Shown: positions 27,211 through 36,108 of the stretch, piece by piece | Numbering within the stretch: position 1 is the stretch's first letter | Layout of the letters: the number at the start of each line of letters is the position of its first letter | Notes under the pieces: generated by a model | What the model was told of the DNA's origin: nothing | The model's input: the letters and a program-made list of their open reading frames with translations, nothing else | Database searches by the model: none | Made by a program: the position numbers and the translations under genes | Origin: RGIG4140 sp045655105 | Lineage (GTDB): Bacteria; Pseudomonadota; Alphaproteobacteria; CAAHEQ01; UBA3637 | Assembly (NCBI GenBank): GCA_045655105.1 | Contig: JAZOOQ010000014.1 | Location: 1 to 58,149 of the forward strand | Length of the DNA: 58,149 nt | Reading direction: 5' to 3'

Positions 27211-28346
27211 TATATAACCCATTCATTATTATAAATAAGTGCAACATATTGCCCAGCAAAACGTTCAATTTTGCCAGCAATTTCTAATTCCATTAATATG
27301 GTATTAACAATATAAGGTGCAAGCCCTGTTTCTCTGATTAAAACATCAATATGAGTGGCTTGTGGTGATAATTTGTCTAATAAAGTTTTTCGAGCCTGAT
27401 TAATCTCTGCTTCTGCAATTTTAAGCGATAAGGCATCTAATTGTTCAGATTTTTCATATGAATCAAAAAATCTAAAAGATGTTTCATTATCGATAATGTT
27501 TAATATATCTTCAGCAGAGGAAACAAGATGGGCACCATCTTTGATCAGTTGATTGGGTCCTGCCGCTCTTGAATCAAGTGGTGATCCAGGTATCGCAAAA
27601 ACTTCTCTTCCTTGAGAAAGGGCTTCTCTTGCTGTAATTAAAGAGCCAGACATTAAACTTGCTTCAATAACAAGAGTGCCATAACTTAATCCAGAAATAA
27701 TTCGGTTGCGACGCGGAAAGGCGGATGGCGTTGGCTTTGTGCCAAAAGGCATTTCGCTGACCAAAAGACCTTGTTCTTTAATTTTATCGTAAATATCTTG
27801 ATTTTCTCTTGGATAAAGAACATCAACTCCCGTTCCAAGAACGGCAATTGTTGAACCAGAAGAAACATTAGAAACTAAAGCTCCCTCATGGGCTGCTCGA
27901 TCTATTCCTTTTGCAAGTCCCGAAATAACAGTAATATTTTGACTTGATAGATCATAGGCTGTTTTTTTTGCCAAAGAAATTCCATTTAAGGATGCATTTC
28001 TGCTTCCAACAATAGAGATGCTTTTTTGATTTAATAGTTTTTTATTGCCGTAAATAAATAAAACAGGTGGTGCATCCTCAATATATTTTAAAAGATTAGG
28101 GTAGTCTGCATCCTCTAAAAATAAAATTTGAGCTCCAGTTTTTTGAGCTGTTTCAAATTGTTCATAAACAAAAGAATCTGGGGGTAATTTAATAACTCTT
28201 TTGGATGATTTAAATTTAAAATCCAAAATGTTTTCAATGGCTTTATCCGCACTTTTGAAGTGTTTGATAAGCTCTTTAAATGTAATCGGCCCAACGTTTT
28301 GACTGAGCGCTAATTTTAAATAGGCAAAACGTTCTTTTGTATTCAT
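27210..28346 (-). CDS. dprA: DNA processing protein DprA
   Basis: DprA protects incoming single-stranded DNA and loads RecA during transformation. The 378-residue protein has a helical N-terminus, the Rossmann-like core with IVGSRNASLNG, SGLAKGIDRAAHEGAL, GTGVDVLYPREN, PRRNRIISGLS and GPNQLIKDGAHLV, then a winged helix (about residues 310-375, LDVLIRETGLA-like). It lies 5 bases after plsY and overlaps topA by one base. With comEC it shows at least part of a transformation pathway, though dprA is also kept in non-competent bacteria. Confidence 0.95.
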   Translation of the reverse strand: MNTKERFAYLKLALSQNVGPITFKELIKHFKSADKAIENILDFKFKSSKRVIKLPPDSFVYEQFETAQKTGAQILFLEDADYPNLLKYIEDAPPVLFIYGNKKLLNQKSISIVGSRNASLNGISLAKKTAYDLSSQNITVISGLAKGIDRAAHEGALVSNVSSGSTIAVLGTGVDVLYPRENQDIYDKIKEQGLLVSEMPFGTKPTPSAFPRRNRIISGLSYGTLVIEASLMSGSLITAREALSQGREVFAIPGSPLDSRAAGPNQLIKDGAHLVSSAEDILNIIDNETSFRFFDSYEKSEQLDALSLKIAEAEINQARKTLLDKLSPQATHIDVLIRETGLAPYIVNTILMELEIAGKIERFAGQYVALIYNNEWVI

Positions 28347-28351
28347 TTATA

Positions 28352-28948
28352 TTAAGCCTTCCGTTTTAATTTGATTTTGCTTTCTTCGCCTTTTAAAATG
28401 CGTTTAATGTTGTCTTTATGGCGATAAAAAGAAAGAAGTGCTAACCCTAAATAAATAAGAGAGATGATTGGGCTTTCAAAGAATAAGGCATAAACAGGAG
28501 ATAAGGCCAAAGCTGTTAAAGCAGATAAAGATGAATATTTAAATGTAAAAGCCATAAACAACCAGGTGAGGGCAGTTAAAATACCAACAAGAGGAGTCAT
28601 CGCAATCATTAAACCTAAAGTAGCAGCAACACCTTTGCCCCCTTTGAATTTTAACCAAATAGGATAATTATGACCAATAATAGCGGCTACACCAGATAAA
28701 ACGCCAATAATTTCATTTTGGGAAATATATTTGAATAATAAAGCAATAATTGCTGCTTTACCTGCATCTAAAATAAGTGTTAATAAAGCTAAATCTTTTC
28801 GACCAGTTCTTAAAACATTTGTTGCGCCAATATTACCAGATCCGATCTTGCGGATATCGCCAAGACCAGCAGCTTTTGTTAAAACCAATCCAAAAGGGAT
28901 AGACCCAATTAAATAACCAATTAATAATGCAAAAATAGATATAATCAT
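28352..28948 (-). CDS. plsY: Glycerol-3-phosphate acyltransferase PlsY
   Basis: PlsY moves an acyl group from acyl phosphate to glycerol 3-phosphate, the first step of phospholipid synthesis. The 198-residue protein has about five membrane helices and the three motifs: GSGNIGATNVLRTGRK near residue 36, GHNYPIWLKFKGGKGVAA near residue 92 and the C-terminal KDNIKRILKGEE. AAGGAGG precedes the ATG closely. It heads plsY-dprA-topA. Confidence 0.96.
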   Translation of the reverse strand: MIISIFALLIGYLIGSIPFGLVLTKAAGLGDIRKIGSGNIGATNVLRTGRKDLALLTLILDAGKAAIIALLFKYISQNEIIGVLSGVAAIIGHNYPIWLKFKGGKGVAATLGLMIAMTPLVGILTALTWLFMAFTFKYSSLSALTALALSPVYALFFESPIISLIYLGLALLSFYRHKDNIKRILKGEESKIKLKRKA

Positions 28949-29016
28949 TTTAAGAAACCTCCTTAAATCTTTTCTTTTTTACATAAAATATGATAAAAAG
29001 GCAAGAAAAAAATATT

Positions 29017-30780
29017 TTAAGTAGCAAGTGCAGCATCTATAATCTGCATTTGAACTTTTGTGTTACCTTTCCATGTATCTTTTTTAAGAGTGCCCGCGAT
29101 ATGAAGATAAACTTTTTCTTTATTGAGAAGTTTATGACCTAATTCTGTATCAACAGATCTAAAGGCAATTGCATTGATATATTTGCCAGATTTTGAAGAG
29201 AGGACGCATGCGATATGGCCATTTTTTAAAATGGTGGTTTTACTGATCATCATATCCTTTAAAACAAAAATAGGCTCGGGGTTTGCTTCTCCAAAAGGGG
29301 CAAGCAAAAGAATTTTATCCATCAGATCAACCGTGACACTTTGCGCATTTAAAATAGCGTCTATTTCGAGCATACTGCCATCATTTGCAATCATGTTGCT
29401 TTTGATGTTTTCGGTTAAATAATCTTTAAAAGCTTGCAAATTTTCTTTTTTAAGTGAAAAACCTGCCGCCATAGGGTGTCCACCGCCACGGCTTAAAATT
29501 CCTTTTTGAATCGCGTTCATAACCAAAGTTCCAAGATCAACTCCTTGAACAGAGCGAGAAGATCCTTTGATTTCATCTTCTTCAATGCTTAAAGCAAAAA
29601 CAGGCATGTTATACTTATCTTTTAAACGACCAGCAACAATCCCAACAACGCCTTGATGCCAATTCTCTCCTTCAACTACGATAAAAGGGGTGGCCAGTTC
29701 TTTGGATTCAACTTGTTCAATAGCCTCTAATAAAACAGCTGTTTCAATTTCCCTTCTTGTTAAATTTAATGCTTCTAATTCTTGCGCCAAAACACCAGCT
29801 TTAATCGGATCAGATGATGAAAGTAGATGCATTCCGATATCTGATTTTCCAACACGGCCACAAGCATTAATTCTAGGACCAAATACATATCCTAAATGAT
29901 AAGCTGAGGGTGGTTCTGATAAATTGACGAGTTGGGCTAAAGCTTTTAATCCTAAATTATTTTGAGTTTGCATTTGCTTGAGCCCAGCTTTAACAAAAAG
30001 TCTATTAACCCCTTGTAAGCGAACAACATCGCAAACAGTTCCAAATGCAACTAAATCTAAATATTTAATTAAGTTTGGTTCTTTTTTATTTTGGTAAAAT
30101 CCTTTTTCTCTTAAGATGGTGTTAAGAGCAACACTAAATAAAAAGATAACACCAACAGCAGCCATATAGTGGCAAGGATGATGGGGATCTTCATCTAATC
30201 TTTTGGGATTAACAATCGCATAAGCATTTGGATATCTTTTTTCATCAGCATCATGATGGTCTAAAACAATCACATCTATGCCAAGATTTGTTCCTTCTTG
30301 AATAGGGTCAAACGCAGTCATCCCACAATCAAGTGTTGCAACAACAGTGCAACCTTTTTTATGATATTCATGCATTTTGCTTGCGCTTGGGCCATATCCA
30401 TCTTCGCGATCAGGAATATATGAATAAACAGTTACACCAAGTTCTTCTAAAAACATTTTTAAAAGAGCGGTTGATGTGGCTCCATCAACATCATAATCAC
30501 CCATTAGACCGATAGGTTCATTGTTTAATATAGCTTTAGCCATTCTTTCGGCTGCTTTTTTCATGTCAATCAATGAAAATGGGTTTGGAAGATTATTTTT
30601 TAAAGTTGGATATAAAAATGTTCCAACATCATCTAAATTTTCAATTCGGGCAGATAAAATTTTTGAAACAATATCTGGTAAATCATACCTTTGGGAAATT
30701 GCCAAAGCTAGTCTTTCATCAATATTTTTATATACCCACTTTAAACCGTTAAACGAACTTTCTACACCTAAAACACTCAT
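29017..30780 (-). CDS. recJ: Single-stranded-DNA-specific exonuclease RecJ
   Basis: RecJ degrades single-stranded DNA 5' to 3' in recombination and mismatch repair. The 587-residue protein has the DHH motifs GDYDVDGATSTALL (near residue 97), DCGMTAF, VLDHHDAD and NPKRLDE, the RINACGRVG segment, and the DHHA1 motif SRGGGHPMAAGFSL near residue 430. Residues about 460-587 form the OB fold. It has its own promoter, and its stop lies 68 bases before plsY, so readthrough is possible. Confidence 0.95.
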   Translation of the reverse strand: MSVLGVESSFNGLKWVYKNIDERLALAISQRYDLPDIVSKILSARIENLDDVGTFLYPTLKNNLPNPFSLIDMKKAAERMAKAILNNEPIGLMGDYDVDGATSTALLKMFLEELGVTVYSYIPDREDGYGPSASKMHEYHKKGCTVVATLDCGMTAFDPIQEGTNLGIDVIVLDHHDADEKRYPNAYAIVNPKRLDEDPHHPCHYMAAVGVIFLFSVALNTILREKGFYQNKKEPNLIKYLDLVAFGTVCDVVRLQGVNRLFVKAGLKQMQTQNNLGLKALAQLVNLSEPPSAYHLGYVFGPRINACGRVGKSDIGMHLLSSSDPIKAGVLAQELEALNLTRREIETAVLLEAIEQVESKELATPFIVVEGENWHQGVVGIVAGRLKDKYNMPVFALSIEEDEIKGSSRSVQGVDLGTLVMNAIQKGILSRGGGHPMAAGFSLKKENLQAFKDYLTENIKSNMIANDGSMLEIDAILNAQSVTVDLMDKILLLAPFGEANPEPIFVLKDMMISKTTILKNGHIACVLSSKSGKYINAIAFRSVDTELGHKLLNKEKVYLHIAGTLKKDTWKGNTKVQMQIIDAALAT

Positions 30781-30809
30781 ACTCGAACCTTTATTTTTTC
30801 TTTTTAATT

Positions 30810-30838
30810 ACTTTATCTTGAATTAAACAAAAAATCAA
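30810..30838 (-). promoter_or_regulatory. Promoter of recJ
   Basis: On the minus strand TTGATT, 17 bases, TAAAGT, 30 bases before the start codon. Confidence 0.6.
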
Positions 30839-30859
30839 GAAAAAATAAATTAATTGTGC

Positions 30860-30888
30860 TTGCAATAGGTTTTGTTTTTGTTTATACT
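30860..30888 (+). promoter_or_regulatory. Promoter of glgA-ddh
   Basis: TTGCAA, 17 bases, TATACT, 35 bases before the glgA start codon and divergent from recJ. Confidence 0.7.
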
Positions 30889-30923
30889 CTTAAAAAGAGA
30901 AATAACGTTAAAGGGGATTTTAA

Positions 30924-32408
30924 ATGACGCAAAATATCTTATTTGTTGCAAGTGAAATGACTCCGTTTATCAAAACAGGAGGGTTGGGTGACGTTGTTGG
31001 AGCTTTGCCAAAAACTTTGGCGGAGGCTCATCGTGTGAATATAAAAGTGATTGTTCCACTTTACTCTAGCATTGATTATCAAAAGTTTGGTCTTTATCGT
31101 GTGATGCAAGGCAACTGCGTTGCAATGGGTAATTGTCAGGAATTTTTCAGTGTTCATCGTTCAGACTATGTGCCTGGTGTTGAAACTTATTTCATTGAAT
31201 TTAATAAATATTTTGGAAGACCTGTTTGGCGCCAACATGGAATTTATGATGATTGTGCAACGCATCAAGAATATCAAGATAATGCTTATCGTTTTTCATT
31301 TTTTTGCAGAGCGGCGCTTCAAACGGCAAAAGATATGAATTTTAAACCAAATGTGATTCATGTTCATGATTGGCAAACATCATTAATCCCTTATTATTTA
31401 AAACATGATAATGATCCATTTTTCTATGGTACCAAAAGTTTATTAACTTTACATAATTTACCATATCAAGGGCGCTTTGGTTCAGATGTTGTTCCATATG
31501 CAAAAATTGAGTGGAGGGATTTCCATGCAGGGGCTTTTGAAGATTATGGTAGAATCAACTTATTAAAAGGCGGTATTCGTTTTGCAGATAAGTTAAATAC
31601 GGTTTCACCAAATTATGCAAAAGAAATTTTAACCCCAGAATATGGGGCTGGGCTTGATTTTCTTTTAAGAGAACGTCAAGGAGATTTAGTTGGTATTTTA
31701 AATGGGATTGACACAAAACTTTGGAATCCTTCTAAAGATTTGATTATTCCTAAACAGTATTCATTTGAAAATTTTGATGAAGCTAAACGTTTGAATAAAC
31801 GTGAATTGAGAAAAGAATTTGGGTTATCTCAAGATGACTATAAGCCTATTTTTTCAATGGCAGTGCGTTTAACAGAACAAAAAGGCGTTAAAATGTTAAC
31901 AGAGTGCTTGGAACCTGTTTTGCAAACAATGCAATGTCAAGTTGCAATTATGGGAAATGGCGATAGCTGGATTCAAGATTATTTTTCATCGTTGCCGAAT
32001 AAATATAAAGGCCAAATTGGAGTTAAGATTGGATTTGATCAGGAAACAGAGCATTTAATGGATGCGGGATCTGATTTTTCGCTTGTGCCATCAATTTATG
32101 AGCCTTGTGGATTAAAGCAAATGGTAAGCCAAACTTATGGAGCATTGCCAATTGGGCGTGCAACTGGCGGTTTAGATGACACAATTTTTAATTATAATGA
32201 ATCCTATGGTGTTGGCACCGGATTTAAATTTAGAGATATTTCATCGCGTGCTTTGTATAATACAATTGGGTGGGCAAACGCAACTTACTTTGATAGACCA
32301 GAGCATATTAAGTCTCTTACAAAGATGGCGATGAAACAGGATTATTCTTGGGATAGATCCTCAAAAGAATATAAAGATTTGTATCAAAATTTATCGGGAG
32401 TATATTAA
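30924..32408 (+). CDS. glgA: Glycogen synthase
   Basis: GlgA (GT5, 494 residues) extends glycogen from ADP-glucose. The N-terminal Rossmann domain carries the ADP-glucose motif KTGGLGDVVGALPKTL (residues 17-32), and the C-terminal domain has MAVRLTEQKG and the EX7E-type region SIYEPCGLKQM with ATGGLDDT. HVHDWQTSLIP and GILNGIDTKLWNP are also typical. AAAGGGG precedes the ATG. It lies 10 kb from glgB-glgX-malQ; glgC and glgP are not in the window. Its stop overlaps the ddh start. Confidence 0.96.
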   Translation: MTQNILFVASEMTPFIKTGGLGDVVGALPKTLAEAHRVNIKVIVPLYSSIDYQKFGLYRVMQGNCVAMGNCQEFFSVHRSDYVPGVETYFIEFNKYFGRPVWRQHGIYDDCATHQEYQDNAYRFSFFCRAALQTAKDMNFKPNVIHVHDWQTSLIPYYLKHDNDPFFYGTKSLLTLHNLPYQGRFGSDVVPYAKIEWRDFHAGAFEDYGRINLLKGGIRFADKLNTVSPNYAKEILTPEYGAGLDFLLRERQGDLVGILNGIDTKLWNPSKDLIIPKQYSFENFDEAKRLNKRELRKEFGLSQDDYKPIFSMAVRLTEQKGVKMLTECLEPVLQTMQCQVAIMGNGDSWIQDYFSSLPNKYKGQIGVKIGFDQETEHLMDAGSDFSLVPSIYEPCGLKQMVSQTYGALPIGRATGGLDDTIFNYNESYGVGTGFKFRDISSRALYNTIGWANATYFDRPEHIKSLTKMAMKQDYSWDRSSKEYKDLYQNLSGVY

Positions 32409-33316
32409 TGCAAAAAATATCAGTTGCAATTGTTGGATGGGGAAATGTGGGTCGTGGTTGTAAACGGGCAATTTCCGAATGTTCAGATTTAGTTTTAGCT
32501 GGCGTTGTTCGGCGGGCTTCTTCATTAAAATATGAAGATCCTGATTTGGAAAATACGCTTGTTGTTTCTGATATTACAGAACTTGAACATGTTGATGTGG
32601 CTATTTTATGTATTCCATCACGTGAAGTTCCAGAACGTGTGAAACAATATCATGAACTTGGTATTTCAACGATTGATAGTTATGATGAGCATTCAAATAT
32701 TGCCTCTGTTCGAAGAGATTTAGATATTTCTGCAAAATCAAAAAAAGTTGTTTCAATTATTGGAGCTGGTTGGGATCCAGGCACCGATTCTGCCATTCGT
32801 GCTATTATGAAGCTTGTTTCTATTACAGGGCATGGAACAACCACTTTTGGTGGTGAAAAAGGTGGGCGTAGTATGGGGCATACTGCTCAAGTTAAGCAAA
32901 TTGCAGGTGTTAAAGATGCTGTGGCTTTAACATTGGCAAATGGTCGTGGAAAACAAAAGAGAAAAGTATACGTTGAACTTGAGAAAGATGCAGATTTTGA
33001 TTCTGTTGAAAAAGCGATTGTTTCAGATCCTTATTTTAAAAATGATCCAACAGAGGTAATTGTTGTTAAGGATATTAATAAATATAACACATTGAATCAT
33101 TCTGTTTGTTTGGAAAGAACAGGAATGCAAGTGAATCAAAAATATGAAGCAGAAGGTGTTAATCCAGAGTTTACAGCTAATATTATGGTTTCATGCGCCA
33201 GAGCTTGCATGAAAGCATATGTGGATGAAGATTTTGGAGCATATACATTTATTGAAAGGCCTTTAATTGATTATTTGCCTGGTTTAACAATTGATGAAAA
33301 ATTAGAAATCTATTAA
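32408..33316 (+). CDS. ddh: meso-Diaminopimelate D-dehydrogenase
   Basis: Ddh reductively aminates tetrahydrodipicolinate to meso-diaminopimelate with NADPH in one step, bypassing the succinylase route to lysine and peptidoglycan. The 302-residue protein has the dinucleotide fold VAIVGWGNVGRGCK, CIPSREVPER, TIDSYDEH, and GAGWDPGTDSAIRA, then the substrate region GRSMGHTAQVKQIAGVKDAV. These agree with the Corynebacterium and Bacteroides-type enzymes. It begins on the last base of the glgA stop (TAATG). Ddh has a patchy distribution and is uncommon in alphaproteobacteria, so transfer is plausible. Confidence 0.92.
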   Translation: MQKISVAIVGWGNVGRGCKRAISECSDLVLAGVVRRASSLKYEDPDLENTLVVSDITELEHVDVAILCIPSREVPERVKQYHELGISTIDSYDEHSNIASVRRDLDISAKSKKVVSIIGAGWDPGTDSAIRAIMKLVSITGHGTTTFGGEKGGRSMGHTAQVKQIAGVKDAVALTLANGRGKQKRKVYVELEKDADFDSVEKAIVSDPYFKNDPTEVIVVKDINKYNTLNHSVCLERTGMQVNQKYEAEGVNPEFTANIMVSCARACMKAYVDEDFGAYTFIERPLIDYLPGLTIDEKLEIY

Positions 33317-33325
33317 TAAAAGCAA

Positions 33326-33353
33326 AAAGCCTTCAAAAATGAAGGCTTTTTTT
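33326..33353 (+). terminator. Intrinsic terminator after ddh
   Basis: AAAGCCTTC, 6-base loop, GAAGGCTTT, then a run of T residues, 10 bases after the stop. Confidence 0.9.
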
Positions 33354-33369
33354 ATATAATAAAAACTAC

Positions 33370-33398
33370 TTGACTTTTAAAGATTTTTTGTGTAAAAT
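33370..33398 (+). promoter_or_regulatory. Promoter of rpsD
   Basis: TTGACT, 17 bases, TAAAAT. It predicts a start near 33405 and an unusually long leader of about 135 bases. Confidence 0.75.
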
Positions 33399-33424
33399 AC
33401 AAGCCATTCCCTGAGAATGCGGGT

Positions 33425-33517
33425 GTTGACAATAGGTTAGGGCCACGCTTTGGCAATTCGGTCAAAGACTATCGGGGACAACAAGGAGTTTTTGTTTTCT
33501 TCTTTTACAAAGACTCC
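33425..33517 (+). promoter_or_regulatory. Structured 5' leader of rpsD
   Basis: Two hairpins are visible in the leader. The first pairs TTGAC (33426-33430) with GTCAA (33461-33465) around an inner GCCA/TGGC stem. The second is an 11-bp stem, GGAGTTTTTGT with ACAAAGACTCC (33485-33495, 33507-33517, one G-T pair), ending 23 bases before the start codon. Ribosomal protein S4 represses its own mRNA in other bacteria through leader structures, so autogenous control is a reasonable inference. Confidence 0.45.
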
Positions 33518-33539
33518 GGCTATAAAAGAAAGGTATACT

Positions 33540-34154
33540 ATGTCAAAAAGATTAAGTTCTAAATTTAAAATTGATCGTCGTTTAGGCGTTAACCTCTGGG
33601 GTAAAGCAAAAAGCCCTGTTGAAAAAAGAAATTACGGTCCTGGTCAACATGGTGCAAACCGTAAAAAATTAACGGACTATGGTGTTCAGTTGCACGCTAA
33701 ACAAAAATTAAAAGGTGTTTACGGCAACGTTTCTGAAAAACAATTGCGTAAATATTATGCCGAAGCTGTTCGTCGTAAAGGCGATAGCTCTGAAAACTTG
33801 GTTGGTATTTTGGAAACACGCTTAGATTCAGTTGTTTACCGCATGAAATTTGTTCCATCAGTTTTTGCTGCTCGTCAGTTTGTAAACCATGGTCATGTTC
33901 TTGTTAATGGTAAAAAAGTAAACATTCCATCATACTTGGTTAAACCAGGTGATGAAATTTCAATTCGTTCAAAAGCAAAAGAAATGGCTTTAGTCATTGA
34001 CGCTTTGGCAGCAACAGATCGTGAAGTTCCAGAATATATGGAAGTTGATGCAAAAGCAGGAACTGGTAAATTTATCCGCGTTCCTCAATTAGCTGATATT
34101 CCATATGCAACACAAATGGAACCAAATTTGGTTATCGAATTCTATTCTCGTTAA
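33540..34154 (+). CDS. rpsD: 30S ribosomal protein S4
   Basis: The 204-residue protein opens MSKRLSSKFKIDRRLGVNLWG and has NYGPGQHGANRKK and the S4 RNA-binding domain (about residues 95-155, LETRLDSVVYR, RQFVNHGHVLVNGKKV). S4 is a primary 16S rRNA binder. The ATG at 33540 with AAAGG upstream gives the family start; an upstream in-frame TTG at 33450 would translate the leader and is rejected. rpsD is alone here rather than in the alpha operon. Codon use is biased as in eno. Confidence 0.97.
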   Translation: MSKRLSSKFKIDRRLGVNLWGKAKSPVEKRNYGPGQHGANRKKLTDYGVQLHAKQKLKGVYGNVSEKQLRKYYAEAVRRKGDSSENLVGILETRLDSVVYRMKFVPSVFAARQFVNHGHVLVNGKKVNIPSYLVKPGDEISIRSKAKEMALVIDALAATDREVPEYMEVDAKAGTGKFIRVPQLADIPYATQMEPNLVIEFYSR

Positions 34155-34171
34155 TCAGTATCTGGATAAGA

Positions 34172-34202
34172 AAAGCCGTTCTGGAAACAGAACGGTTTTT
34201 TT
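34172..34202 (+). terminator. Intrinsic terminator after rpsD
   Basis: CCGTTCTG, GAAA tetraloop, CAGAACGG, followed by seven T residues. Confidence 0.92.
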
Positions 34203-34233
34203 ATATTAATATATTTTTTAAAATAGAGTAGGT

Positions 34234-34274
34234 CATATTAAAAGGCTCTTCGTTTCGAAGAGCCTTTTAATATG
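34234..34274. terminator. Perfect 19-bp inverted repeat after the PilV-like gene
   Basis: CATATTAAAAGGCTCTTCG and its exact complement flank a TTT loop, 16 bases beyond the stop of the minus-strand pilin gene. The GC-rich centre followed by TTTT suits a terminator, and it could work in both directions. Confidence 0.75.
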
Positions 34275-34290
34275 TTGGAAATAAATGTTT

Positions 34291-36090
34291 TTAATTCCCA
34301 ACAATTGAAGAAGCATCATCTGCTCGGTCTGAAACATAACTAGAACCGTCACCGCCTGTGTAAACACAATAAGTATGAACTAATGCAGTGATTGGAGTTG
34401 TAATTTCAGTAAGGTCAGCAACTGCAGAATCATTTTGATCATAGGATAAGTTAACAATCCAAGATTTTGTATCTGATGATGTGTTTGCTGAATGATAATA
34501 TTTGCTTACATCCGTGTTATATTTAATTTCAATGCGTGGCAAAATAGGATAAGCATTTGGAATCATCTCTGTTTTAACTTCTAAGTTACCATCGTCATTT
34601 GTTTCAATATTTTCAACAACAGTATCGGTAATATCCTTTTCTGAGATTTGATGCCATTGAAGTGGCGTTACAACAATTGCTGGAACATGCATGTTCGGGC
34701 ATGTTGGCATGTCAATTGTGTTTGAAAGAGTTGGGTTGTAATTTTCACTGGTAATAGTTGTAATTTCTTTGAGTTGATATTGTGGTAAAAGATCACTCAG
34801 TTTTGCACCACCACGACTTTCAAGGCGAATATCTCCCATAACGGAAATGTGACTTGGATCAACTCGATATGCTTGATCTGATCCGGCAGCTTGAGTAGCA
34901 TTTTGTGCTTTTTCGTTTGATTCAATGCGGCCATTTTTAATGGTGAGTGTTTCAACTTCATTATTTTTGCCAGACATGGTCTGACTGCTGCTTAAACGAT
35001 TAACGCCTCTGGCTATAATTTCACCCTGGCCATTAATGGTAACAGCTTCTTTGCCATTAGCAGTATAAACAACAATTCGTCTTTTTTTATTTTCATCAAT
35101 AGAGGGCATCTCTGAAGGAGCTGCGCCCTCAATTAAAATAGATGATGGTTTTTGATTATCTGCAATTGGTTCGCTTGCGATTAAAACAGAAGTTGTTCCT
35201 GTTGGGCTTGATCGCATATGCAATTGGTTTTTAACAAATACATTTCCTGCAAAGTCGCCTTCAGCAGCAACCCAAAATAATGGGTCACAGCCATTTTCAC
35301 CAGGCATTTTAATGGTGTCACTTTGAGCGGTTGTAATGCCATCTGCTGATGTTGTTGTGCTATTATGTTTTAATTCAAAACAAGTATTGCTGGCAGAACT
35401 ATCAACTTGCCCAACGGAAAAAAAGTTCCATGCATGTAAGCGTTTACTTGCAAAACCTTGATCTGGCAATAAAATATTTGATTGATCAAAATCTTCATAT
35501 TTAACTGTTGGAACATATGTATCAATACCCGTTGTGGCTAAAAAGTAATGATCGGTTGGCGCATTAGGGAATAATTTAGTTGTTTCTGTTTCATCCAGTT
35601 GCCAAGCACCGCCAGTTCCATTAATTTCTGTTCTTCCTTTTCTTAAAATACCTGCATCAGCACCAATAAGTGTTGCAATTCTAGCAACGCGTTTTAAACC
35701 AAGTCCTTCAAGGCCCAAAGAACCCAAGTTTGGAATAATAAAGCCTTGTAAAGAGCTGCTGCCTTGTTTTGATTCATTTTTCAAAATAGTGAAAGAGTAG
35801 CCATTAGCTGTGTCTTCAAAGCCAGCAGGTAAGTAAGATCTAACTATTGCAAGATTTGGAGTGCAAGTTCCGTTCGTGCACGCTATTTCAGAGTGATAGT
35901 TCATGATATATGAAGAAAAAGCTTCTTTCATAATGCGCATTTCAGAGGCAATATTGATATTTTCAACTTCTTCGTTTCTGTCTGCAACTTGTTTAAAAAG
36001 AAGCGGACCCATAACCCCTAAAAGGGCAACAACAGCGATAACTTCAATAAGAACGGAGCCTTTTTCTTGGTTTTTTAGTTTCTTATTCAT
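34291..36090 (-). CDS. Large PilV-like type IV pilin / pilus-tip adhesin
   Basis: The 599-residue protein starts with a class III/type IV prepilin signal: a basic leader ending in Gly, then SVLIEVIAVVALLGVMGPL with Glu five residues after the cleavage site. The rest is far longer than a structural pilin. Middle regions (VAAEGDFAGNVFVKNQLHMR near residue 270, ISVMGDIRLESRGGAKLSDLLPQYQLK near residue 415) resemble the constant part of shufflon-type PilV tip adhesins. The C-terminal third is probably the binding head. AAGGAGG precedes the ATG. It lies 18 bases after the LamG gene and shares its promoter. No pilus assembly genes lie nearby. Confidence 0.72.
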   Translation of the reverse strand: MNKKLKNQEKGSVLIEVIAVVALLGVMGPLLFKQVADRNEEVENINIASEMRIMKEAFSSYIMNYHSEIACTNGTCTPNLAIVRSYLPAGFEDTANGYSFTILKNESKQGSSSLQGFIIPNLGSLGLEGLGLKRVARIATLIGADAGILRKGRTEINGTGGAWQLDETETTKLFPNAPTDHYFLATTGIDTYVPTVKYEDFDQSNILLPDQGFASKRLHAWNFFSVGQVDSSASNTCFELKHNSTTTSADGITTAQSDTIKMPGENGCDPLFWVAAEGDFAGNVFVKNQLHMRSSPTGTTSVLIASEPIADNQKPSSILIEGAAPSEMPSIDENKKRRIVVYTANGKEAVTINGQGEIIARGVNRLSSSQTMSGKNNEVETLTIKNGRIESNEKAQNATQAAGSDQAYRVDPSHISVMGDIRLESRGGAKLSDLLPQYQLKEITTITSENYNPTLSNTIDMPTCPNMHVPAIVVTPLQWHQISEKDITDTVVENIETNDDGNLEVKTEMIPNAYPILPRIEIKYNTDVSKYYHSANTSSDTKSWIVNLSYDQNDSAVADLTEITTPITALVHTYCVYTGGDGSSYVSDRADDASSIVGN

Positions 36091-36108
36091 GTTTGCCTCC
36101 TTTAATTT

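Noticed and set aside
33450..33539. N-terminal extension of rpsD from an upstream TTG
   Set aside because: It would translate the leader hairpins; the ATG at 33540 has a ribosome binding site and yields the conserved S4 start.
34234..34274. A shufflon recombination site, because the 19-bp repeat lies at the 3' end of a PilV-like gene
   Set aside because: The two arms are only 3 bases apart, do not resemble the sfx consensus as I recall it, and no recombinase or alternative 3' segment is present. A terminator explains it.
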